From contig NZ_JABFCX010000002.1 in NCBI RefSeq assembly GCF_013085255.1, positions 1,662,716 to 1,726,715 of the forward strand: a stretch of 64,000 nt of DNA, in the 5' to 3' direction. Below are positions 34,896 through 43,420 of the stretch, piece by piece. Under the pieces are notes generated by a model, which worked only from the letters and a program-made list of their open reading frames with translations, had not been told where the DNA came from and did no database searches. The stretch's first letter is position 1. Every line of letters starts with the position of its first letter. The position numbers and the translations under genes are program-made. Source of the DNA: Parvularcula mediterranea. GTDB taxonomy: Bacteria > Pseudomonadota > Alphaproteobacteria > Caulobacterales > Parvularculaceae.

Positions 34896-35366
34896 CTAGC
34901 CTTTCCGGACGGCCTTTCCGACTGCAAGATCAAGCGCTTGAAGGAAGCGTGACCGGTCGTTCTTGGAGAAGGGCGGGGCACCTTTGCCGACCTGATCGCC
35001 CGATCCGCGCAGGTCGTTCATGATTGCGCGCTGGGCAATCGCCCCGCCGATCGTATCCTTGGTGAAGGGGTGACCATTATTGCCGATCACCTCGGCACCA
35101 GCCTTGAGGCAGCGGTCTGCGAGGAGGATGTCGGCCGTGACCACCACCTTTCCGGGTGCCGCCAGCTCAGCGACATAGTCGTCGGCCTCGTCGAACCCTC
35201 CGCCTACGACATGTTGCCTGATAAGCGGGTCTCGCTCCAGCCTGAACCCCTGATTGGCGACGAACAGCACGCCAACCCCGTAGCGCAGGGCCACGCGAAT
35301 GGCCTCGTCCTTCACAGGACAAGCATCGGCATCGACGAGGATGAGGGCGTCTACGTTAGTCATCAT
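34896..35366 (-). CDS. YaiI/YqxD family protein (DUF188, PIN-like)
   Basis: The 156-residue protein matches the YaiI/YqxD family: ILVDADACPVKDEAIRVALR at the start, then FVANQGFRLERDPLI, DEADDYVAELAAPGKVVVTA and DILLADRCLKAGAEVIGNNG. It has the acidic residues of a PIN/FEN-like nuclease fold. No biochemical role is established. Two adjacent ATGs (35366 and 35363) are possible starts. It follows the rpoD terminator on the same strand and precedes the hydrolase array after 67 bases. Confidence 0.9.
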   Translation of the reverse strand: MMTNVDALILVDADACPVKDEAIRVALRYGVGVLFVANQGFRLERDPLIRQHVVGGGFDEADDYVAELAAPGKVVVTADILLADRCLKAGAEVIGNNGHPFTKDTIGGAIAQRAIMNDLRGSGDQVGKGAPPFSKNDRSRFLQALDLAVGKAVRKG

Positions 35367-35373
35367 GGATATG

Positions 35374-35397
35374 AAAAGGCCGCCCGAAGGCGGCCCG
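35374..35397 (-). terminator. Rho-independent terminator of rpoD
   Basis: On the minus strand, GGGCCGCC and GGCGGCC pair around a TTCG tetraloop and are followed by TTTT. It starts six bases after the rpoD stop, so it clearly ends that transcript. The YaiI-family gene begins about ten bases further on and must use a promoter inside or after it, or read-through. Confidence 0.88.
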
Positions 35398-35402
35398 ATC
35401 TC

Positions 35403-37352
<1,950 letters not shown>

Positions 37353-37403
37353 TAGGCCCCTTGTCTCGCGCCATCTACTCTGCGCGAGGGCCGGGAATGC
37401 GGC

Positions 37404-39257
37404 CTAGTCGTCGGCAGAGCTCTGTTTTTGCTCGTCATGCGTACCAAGGCTTAGTCGCACGGAGTTTAACCAAATTTTCTCTCGGCCGCTGTCGAGGTGT
37501 GCCTCCGCGCCCGCTTCATTGATCTCGGCGTTCAGTACCTTCTGCCGCCGGTCGATCAGAAAAACGTCGCGCCACCCGTCCTTTGCGACCTCGTCGTCTG
37601 CATCCCGTCTAATGAACCGCACGGTCCGGATCAGGGGGTCCGCGGACCAGCGCTGATAGACGGATTCCGAGTCGGAACAAACGCTCAACTGAGAACGAAG
37701 GCCCTCAAAGTCAAGGTCAGGGTGCGCAATCAGCGCATCGACTGTTTTGCCCCAAAGCTTTGAAAGCCCGGGGTCCGAGAGCTGCAGCTCCAGTATTTCC
37801 GATTCGAAATGCTGAAACAGATCGGGATGGTGGACTAAACCGATCACCAGCTGCGCCTCGCGAGCCGCTGATCCGGGTGCTCCCGTCGCGCCTTGGCCGA
37901 GACGCGAGCGGAGCGCCTCGGAGAGCCGGGTCGCCTTGACCGCACGGCCACGCTGCACCCGCTCCTTCTGGCGCTTGGAGGCGAAAAGCTCACCGCGCAG
38001 GGCGTAGAGCCTGTCCTTGAAGGCCCGCTGGAGGGCCGAGCGCATGGCCGGGTCCTGAATCTTCTGGCCACGCTCCTTCAGCTCGCCTTCCAGGGCGGCC
38101 AGCGCTTCGGCGGACTGGGTCCCGTGGCGGGCGAGGGCGAGGCGCCACATCGTCTCTTCGGCATCGGCACGCGCATCGACCTGCGCCTGCATGGCGCCCT
38201 TGCCGCCGCGCTTGATGAGATCGTCAGGATCCTCGCCATCGGGCAGGAAGACAAAACGAAGGGTCTGCTGCGGCGTCAGGAAAGGCAGGGCGCGCTCAAG
38301 GGCCCGCTCAGCCGCCGCCCGGCCAGCGCGGTCGCCGTCGAAGCAGAGAACCGGGGCAGGGGTCACGCGCCAGAGGAGCTTCATCTGCTCCTCCGTCAGC
38401 GCGGTCCCGAGAGGCGCGACGGCCGCAAACCCGGCCATGTCGAGCGCCAAGGCGTCCATATAGCCCTCGCAGACGAGGACAGGCGCATCGCCCTTCATCC
38501 GCTCCCGCGCACGGCCGAAATTGTAGAGGACGTAGCCCTTGTGGAAGACGTCAGTCTCGGGGGAGTTGAGATACTTCGCGGGGACGTCCTTCGACAGGGC
38601 CCGCCCGCCGAACGCGATGCAGCGGCCTCGCGTATCGTGGATCGGGAACATCACGCGGTCACGGAAGCCGTCATAGGTCGACCCGTCGCTCTCCCGCACC
38701 TTCAGGAGCCCGGCCTTCACAAGTAGCTTCTCGTCGACGCCGCGGCCAAGGAAGAACCGCTTGAGGCCGTCCCAGCCCGCGGGAGCATAACCAAGGCCGA
38801 ACCGCTCCACCGCTGACATCTTTACACCCCGTCGCCGCAGGTAGTCGCGAGCGTCCCGCGCCTCGTCGCCCTCCAGCGCCTTGCGGAAGAACTGGTCCGC
38901 ATCGCTCAGGACCTTGTAGAGGACCTCCCGCTCGGACATCCGCCGCGCTTCCTCGGGGGTGTTGCGCGGCACCTCCATCCCGGCGAGGGCCGCCAGCTCT
39001 TCAACCGCCTCGGGGAACGTCTTGTTCTGGTGCACCATCAGGAACTTGATGATGTCCCCGGACTGTCCCGACGAGAAATCGAAGAAGGCCATTTTCTCGT
39101 CATTCACGTAGAAGCTGGGGGTCCGTTCCTTGTTGAAGGGGCTCAGGCCACGCCATTCGCGCCCGGCCTTTTTGATCTGGACATGCCGCCCGATCACATC
39201 CGATGCGCGAAGCCGGGACTTTAATTCGTCCAAAAATTGCGGGGGATAGCTGGCCAC
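37404..39257 (-). CDS. dnaG: DNA primase, zinc-ligand residues absent
   Basis: The 617-residue primase synthesises RNA primers at the replication fork. The N-terminal CHC2-type domain is recognisable from SDVIGRHVQIKKAGREWRG, but the positions that normally hold Cys/His zinc ligands read LSPFNKERTPSFY and MAFFDFSSGQSGD. No cysteine is left there. The catalytic TOPRIM core has VLVCEGYMDALALDMAGFAA and VLCFDGDRAGRAAAERAL. A C-terminal helicase-binding region follows. Alphaproteobacterial DnaG is known to me to have a similarly altered zinc region, so this is probably a lineage trait. The start is a GTG. It is divergent from the secreted-protein gene at 39404. Confidence 0.94.
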   Translation of the reverse strand: MASYPPQFLDELKSRLRASDVIGRHVQIKKAGREWRGLSPFNKERTPSFYVNDEKMAFFDFSSGQSGDIIKFLMVHQNKTFPEAVEELAALAGMEVPRNTPEEARRMSEREVLYKVLSDADQFFRKALEGDEARDARDYLRRRGVKMSAVERFGLGYAPAGWDGLKRFFLGRGVDEKLLVKAGLLKVRESDGSTYDGFRDRVMFPIHDTRGRCIAFGGRALSKDVPAKYLNSPETDVFHKGYVLYNFGRARERMKGDAPVLVCEGYMDALALDMAGFAAVAPLGTALTEEQMKLLWRVTPAPVLCFDGDRAGRAAAERALERALPFLTPQQTLRFVFLPDGEDPDDLIKRGGKGAMQAQVDARADAEETMWRLALARHGTQSAEALAALEGELKERGQKIQDPAMRSALQRAFKDRLYALRGELFASKRQKERVQRGRAVKATRLSEALRSRLGQGATGAPGSAAREAQLVIGLVHHPDLFQHFESEILELQLSDPGLSKLWGKTVDALIAHPDLDFEGLRSQLSVCSDSESVYQRWSADPLIRTVRFIRRDADDEVAKDGWRDVFLIDRRQKVLNAEINEAGAEAHLDSGREKIWLNSVRLSLGTHDEQKQSSADD

Positions 39258-39403
39258 GGGTCAGAAGGTACGCCCGCCCGGCCCGCGGGGCTACCGATCT
39301 TTATCAAGGCTCGCAGTCAGAAGTGTTACCAAATCCTTACCACTTATACGGGAGACTCGGCACGGATATTGTATCAGGTTGGTCAAGGAGACCGACCCGA
39401 GCG

Positions 39404-40285
39404 ATGCGAGACCTGCCAGAACACGACAACCGCAAGGCAAGCCTGCCCGTGCTGACAGCACGCAGGGCCCGTCGCCTGCGCAATATCGCGGTGCTCGCTG
39501 TCTTCGGCAGCGCAGCAGCTGCAACGGTTTTCGCGACGGCTCAGGTCGAGAACAAATGGCCTGAGCCCAACGTCGAGGCGTTCCTGATGCCCGGCGAACA
39601 GCTGATGCGCCAGCGTCTCAAGGCCGAGGAGGCGTCAGGCGAAAACCAAGCGCAAAACGAAAGCATGGCCTCGCTTCGCGCGAGAAATGAAGAGAACCTC
39701 CGCCAGCGCTTCGATGAGAAAGAGCAGGGGCTCTGGGACAAGGCTCAAGGTCCCGACGGCAAGGACGACTTCGGAACCGATGGCGACCAGGCCGCAGCTC
39801 CCGCCACTGGTGATGCGCCAGGCGAAGCCCCTGAAGGCAAGGGCAAGGTCTTCACCGCTGAGAAGATCCAGGAGATCATCCGGGAAACCTTCGGTGGCCC
39901 GGCGGAACGCAGCTTCCCGGTTTTTGCCAGCCTTCCTGCCAGCTCACGCCCAAGTCCGGGCGGCTCTGGCGGCTCCAGCCGTCCCGGTGCACCTGTGACG
40001 GGTGACGCTGGCAGGCACAGCCCAACGGGCGGTGGTGGCATAGCCATCCCCGTCGGCGGAATTGGCAGCGAAGTCGTCAGGCAGGTTCTTCCTCTCGATG
40101 AAGACGAGGAAGGCGAGAACGGCAGCATCCCTGAAAACCCGGGCGACGATCAGCCGGACAATGGTCCGCCGCCGCCCGTGGTTCCGGACATGCCTGATGG
40201 CGAGGTGCCGATCCCGGCACCCCTGATCCTCCTGCCCACGGGTGTTCTGATCTTCAGGGCCGTGAAAGCCCGCGCCAAAGCTTAG
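39404..40285 (+). CDS. Membrane-anchored protein with PEP-CTERM-like tail, function unknown
   Basis: The 293-residue protein is not one I recognise. A basic N-terminus (TARRARRLR) precedes one hydrophobic helix (NIAVLAVFGSAAAATVFATA) that could be a signal or anchor. A charged, partly coiled-coil segment rich in Glu/Gln (about residues 65-120) follows. Next come low-complexity Gly/Ser/Pro and Asp/Glu/Pro linkers. The end is GEVPIPAPLILLPTGVLIFR plus AVKARAKA: a Pro-rich motif, hydrophobic helix and basic tail as in PEP-CTERM/VPLPA-CTERM signals. The start is chosen for the helix; AAGGAG lies 13 bases upstream. It is a candidate surface or matrix protein. Confidence 0.65.
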   Translation: MRDLPEHDNRKASLPVLTARRARRLRNIAVLAVFGSAAAATVFATAQVENKWPEPNVEAFLMPGEQLMRQRLKAEEASGENQAQNESMASLRARNEENLRQRFDEKEQGLWDKAQGPDGKDDFGTDGDQAAAPATGDAPGEAPEGKGKVFTAEKIQEIIRETFGGPAERSFPVFASLPASSRPSPGGSGGSSRPGAPVTGDAGRHSPTGGGGIAIPVGGIGSEVVRQVLPLDEDEEGENGSIPENPGDDQPDNGPPPPVVPDMPDGEVPIPAPLILLPTGVLIFRAVKARAKA

Positions 40286-40755
40286 CCCAGGCGCTCTTTC
40301 ACGACCTTGTTGGCCGCGGAGAAGTCCATCCGGCCAGCATAGCCCGACTTCAGCGCGCCCATGCACTTGCCCATGTCTTTCAGGCCCTCGGCACCGATGT
40401 CGGCAATGACGCCATCAACAGCGGTTTCGATTTCCTGTGCGTTCATCTGCTGGGGCAGGTAGCCGCGAATCACTTCGTTCTCCGCGCGCTCCTGTTCGGC
40501 CATCTCAATACGGCCCGCGTCCTCATAGGTTTTGGCAGAGTCGTCCCTCTGCTTGACCATCTTGGTGAGGACCTGACGGACCTCATCATCGGAGAGGCCA
40601 CAGCAGCGGTCTTCGCTCCTCGCCTGGATGTCACGGTCCTTGATCGCAGCCTGCATCAGGCGAAGCGTGGCAATGCGCAGCTTGTCGTCGCGCGCCTTCA
40701 TCGCGGTCTTGAGGTCCGAGGCGATCTGTTTCGCCAGTTGTCCCTGCTCGCTCAT
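40282..40755 (-). CDS. GatB/YqeY domain-containing protein
   Basis: The 157-residue protein matches YqeY: KQIASDLKTAMKARDDKLRI at the start, LTKMVKQRDDSAKTYEDAGR in the middle, and DMGKCMGALKSGYAGRMDFS near the end. The family shares the tRNA-interacting tail domain of GatB amidotransferase; its own role is not settled. It is divergent from carA. Its stop overlaps the stop of the PEP-CTERM-like gene by four bases (convergent). Confidence 0.93.
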   Translation of the reverse strand: MSEQGQLAKQIASDLKTAMKARDDKLRIATLRLMQAAIKDRDIQARSEDRCCGLSDDEVRQVLTKMVKQRDDSAKTYEDAGRIEMAEQERAENEVIRGYLPQQMNAQEIETAVDGVIADIGAEGLKDMGKCMGALKSGYAGRMDFSAANKVVKERLG

Positions 40756-40908
40756 AAATTCCTTCCGCGCGGGCGGCAGTTTTGCGTGCCCGCTCTATCT
40801 TAACCTCTTGCGTACGGCGCGACCGGGTGTATGCCCCTGGCCGTTTGCCAAGAATTCAAGAGGCTCCTCGGACCGGCCTGTCCGGACACAAGAGCCGCGG
40901 GAGATGAT

Positions 40909-42057
40909 GTGCCGCTCAAGCTTAGTCAAGAGACCACTCCGCAGACTGTGACCGGCCTCCTCGTTTTGGAGGACGGAACCATCTTCGAAGGACAGGGCTT
41001 CGGCGCTGTCGGAGAAGCGGTGGGCGAGGTCTGTTTCAACACAGCCATGACGGGGTATCAGGAGATCCTGACGGACCCCTCCTACGCCGCGCAGATCGTG
41101 ACCTTCACGTTTCCGCATATCGGCAATGTAGGCGTGAACGACGATGATCTCGAGAACGCTGCGCCAAATGCCGCAATCGCGGCCCGTGGAGCCATCGTCC
41201 GCGCTGACGTCACGAGCCCCTCGAACCACCGGGCGCGCCTCGATCTCGAGGCATGGCTCAAGCGTCGCGGAATCATCGGCCTCGCAGGCATCGACACCCG
41301 CGCGCTGACGGTCCGTATCCGGGAGCAGGGGATGCCGAAGGGCGTCATCGCGCACAGCCCCAATGGACGCTTCGAACGCGACTGGCTGATCGAGCGGGCC
41401 CAGAAGTGGGACGGGCTCGTCGGCATGGACCTCGCCAAGGAAGTGACCACTGACCGGCCCTTCGTGCTCTCCGGCACAGGACCGCACGTCGTCCTCATCG
41501 ACTATGGCGTGAAGCGGAACATCCTCAACCGCCTCCAGGCTGAGGGCTGCAAGGTCACGGTCGTCCCGGCCCAGTCGAGCTTCGGCGACATCATGAGCCA
41601 CCAGCCTGATGGCGTTGTCCTCGGCAATGGCCCGGGTGATCCCGCAGCGACGGCGGAGTACGCCGTTCCAGTCATCCGTGAGCTGATCGACGCGAAGATC
41701 CCGCTCTTTGGCATCTGCCTCGGTCACCAGCTGATGGCCCTCGCGCTTGGCGGCAAGACCAAGAAGATGGAGCAGGGCCACCACGGCGCGAACCATCCCG
41801 TGAAGGACCACGAAAGCGGCAAGGTCGAGATCGTCTCGATGAACCACGGTTTCACGGTCGACGAGGACAGCCTGCCCGACCGGGTGGAGAGCACCTACAC
41901 CTCGCTCTTCGACGGCTCGAACTCAGGCCTCCGCGTGAAGGACGCGCCCGCCATGGCTGTCCAGCACCACCCCGAGGCGAGCCCTGGTCCGGAAGACAGC
42001 TTCCCCGTGTTCAAACGCTTCGTGGAGCTCATCCGTGAGCATACAAAAGCGGCCTGA
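40909..42057 (+). CDS. carA: Carbamoyl-phosphate synthase small subunit
   Basis: The 382-residue glutaminase subunit hydrolyses glutamine and channels ammonia to CarB for carbamoyl phosphate used in arginine and pyrimidine synthesis. The CPSase small-chain N-terminal domain has [20 protein letters not shown] class I glutamine amidotransferase domain follows with the nucleophile in FGICLGHQ (Cys270) and [11 protein letters not shown]. The GTG at 40909 has GCGGGAG five bases upstream and gives the same length as E. coli CarA; an ATG at 40831 is the alternative. carB is not adjacent in this window. Confidence 0.95.
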   Translation: MPLKLSQETTPQTVTGLLVLEDGTIFEGQGFGAVGEAVGEVCFNTAMTGYQEILTDPSYAAQIVTFTFPHIGNVGVNDDDLENAAPNAAIAARGAIVRADVTSPSNHRARLDLEAWLKRRGIIGLAGIDTRALTVRIREQGMPKGVIAHSPNGRFERDWLIERAQKWDGLVGMDLAKEVTTDRPFVLSGTGPHVVLIDYGVKRNILNRLQAEGCKVTVVPAQSSFGDIMSHQPDGVVLGNGPGDPAATAEYAVPVIRELIDAKIPLFGICLGHQLMALALGGKTKKMEQGHHGANHPVKDHESGKVEIVSMNHGFTVDEDSLPDRVESTYTSLFDGSNSGLRVKDAPAMAVQHHPEASPGPEDSFPVFKRFVELIREHTKAA

Positions 42058-42207
42058 AAATGCGCCTTCAGGCACTGCCTGAGGGCCGATTCGGAGCCTG
42101 AAGTTGAGGATTCATCAGGGCTTTAGCCTATGATGCACCGCAAGATTGCCAGCCGGTAAGGTCGTGGTTAACGTTCCCTTTCGGACATCGAAAAAGGGCA
42201 CCTTTCC

Positions 42208-42471
42208 ATGGTCATGAAAGCACTCGGCGGCATCCTCAATCTCGGCATCTTGCCGCTTGTCGTTCTCTTCCTCGTCACGCTCTTCGCGTCGGACTATCTC
42301 GGTCCGGTTCTTGGCGCAGGCGACACCCTCGGCAATCTCGTCGGCGGCCTCGTTCCCCTCAACGGCGCTGAAGGCGCAGGCGACAGCGCGTTTGGCGGTG
42401 ACGGCCTTGTTACGCTCTTCCTCGGCGTCATCATGGGCCGCTTCGCAGGCTTCTTCGGCGGCCGCGACTAA
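42208..42471 (+). CDS. Small hypothetical membrane protein, glycine-rich
   Basis: This 87-residue protein is not one I recognise. Two hydrophobic segments (residues about 9-28, LNLGILPLVVLFLVTLFASD, and about 67-83, GLVTLFLGVIMGRFAGFF) flank a Gly-rich loop (LGAGDTLGNLVGGLVPLNGA). The Gly-Gly-containing ends and small size fit a small structural or bacteriocin-like membrane protein equally well; nothing decides. It is preceded by a 150-base gap and followed by a terminator-like hairpin, so it seems to be its own transcription unit. Confidence 0.7.
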   Translation: MVMKALGGILNLGILPLVVLFLVTLFASDYLGPVLGAGDTLGNLVGGLVPLNGAEGAGDSAFGGDGLVTLFLGVIMGRFAGFFGGRD

Positions 42472-42497
42472 GCGATCATCCTTTGGGGCATTTGGTG

Positions 42498-42530
42498 AAG
42501 GCCTTGGGCGTCAGCCCTGGGCCTTTACTT
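42498..42530 (+). terminator. Terminator-like hairpin between the small membrane protein gene and the SRPBCC gene
   Basis: AAGGCCTTGGGC and GCCCTGGGCCTT pair around a four-base loop with one mismatch and one wobble, followed by a T-rich stretch on the plus strand. It lies 27 bases after the membrane-protein stop. The opposing SRPBCC gene ends inside it, so it may work in both directions. Confidence 0.6.
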
Positions 42531-43041
42531 TGTCCGCATACATCTTTTCGAGCGGCTCATAGTGCAGCCAGAAGTCACGCGCCTCATCGCCATTGGTGAG
42601 ATCGACCAGCAGGTCGAGATGCGCATGCCATCCGGCAGCCGCGCCTGACCTGTGCTCATCCTTCGCGAGCCGCGAGTGCTCGAGGTGAAGCTGCGTCCCG
42701 CCATCCTTCTCTTCGAGCCGTATACGGACATGTGTGTCTGCGCCGCTCTCCTCAGGCCAGCTGAAAGCCAGCTCTCGCGGCGGATCATAGGTCGTGATCT
42801 CCCCTTCGAACGTGATCGCCTCCGAACAGCCCGTCTTGCCGGGAGGAGGTGAATTAGAGATCCGGTTATGGTCGAAGGCGAAGACCATCTTCCCGCCCGC
42901 ATGGGCATCCATGTCCCCGGCGCAGAACCATTTCTGGCGCAGGGCAGGGTCGGTCAGGTACTGCCAGACCACCTCCCGCGAAGCCTTGAGCTGCCGCTCG
43001 ATCGTGAGCCTGTCTTCGAAAAGCTGAACATCCGTACTCAT
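42511..43041 (-). CDS. SRPBCC (AHSA1-like) domain protein
   Basis: The 176-residue protein has an activator-of-Hsp90-like SRPBCC fold with a hydrophobic ligand pocket. LTIERQLKASREVVWQYLTD and PALRQKWFCAGD are at the start, YDPPRELAFSWPEESGADTH is in the middle, and GWHAHLDLLVDLTNGDEARD is near the end. It is coupled by an ATGA overlap to the ArsR-type regulator upstream, a common two-gene pair whose ligand and physiological role are mostly unknown. Confidence 0.9.
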   Translation of the reverse strand: MSTDVQLFEDRLTIERQLKASREVVWQYLTDPALRQKWFCAGDMDAHAGGKMVFAFDHNRISNSPPPGKTGCSEAITFEGEITTYDPPRELAFSWPEESGADTHVRIRLEEKDGGTQLHLEHSRLAKDEHRSGAAAGWHAHLDLLVDLTNGDEARDFWLHYEPLEKMYADKVKAQG

Positions 43042-43367
43042 CGCTTCGTCTCCTCTTCGAGAGCGGTTTCAAGGGCGTCGAGAGCATCCGCCCAGAACCG
43101 CGCATAGCGTTCGAGCCAGTCCCGCGCCTCGCGCAGGCGCTTGGCTTCGAGCGCCAGGATCTGCTGCCTGCCGACCTTCCGCCTGCTGACGAGCCCTGCA
43201 CGTTCGAGCACCTGTACGTGCTTCGAAGCCCCGGCGAGGCTCATGTCGAGCGGTGCTGCCAGGCTCGAAACGGAAGCCTCGCCTGCCGACAGCGCAGCAA
43301 GCATCCGCCTTCGGGACGGGTCGGAGAGCGCCTGAAAGATGGCGTCGAGATGCTGTTCTTCAACCAT
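43038..43367 (-). CDS. ArsR-family winged-helix transcriptional regulator
   Basis: The 109-residue regulator has a typical ArsR winged helix: IFQALSDPSRRRMLAALSAG, then the recognition helix MSLAGASKHVQVLERAGLVS and the wing RRKVGRQQILALEAKRL. It lacks the Cys motif (CxC) of metal-sensing members, so it is more likely to sense another signal. It overlaps the SRPBCC gene by four bases and probably represses this two-gene operon from the short region upstream (43368-43420), which also separates it from rnr. Confidence 0.92.
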   Translation of the reverse strand: MVEEQHLDAIFQALSDPSRRRMLAALSAGEASVSSLAAPLDMSLAGASKHVQVLERAGLVSRRKVGRQQILALEAKRLREARDWLERYARFWADALDALETALEEETKR

Positions 43368-43420
43368 AAGGTTGAGTATCGCATGTGCGCCGAAAGATCA
43401 ACCTATCGGTTGAATGAATG

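Noticed and set aside
40243..40257. LPTG in the tail of the PEP-CTERM-like protein, as a possible Gram-positive sortase signal
   Set aside because: The motif lies inside the hydrophobic helix rather than before it, and this is a Gram-negative genome; the PEP-CTERM reading fits the tail layout better.
42063..42085. Hairpin after carA as a terminator
   Set aside because: An imperfect stem (GCCTTCAGGC/GCCTGAGGGC) is present but no T-run follows, so a terminator call is not supported.
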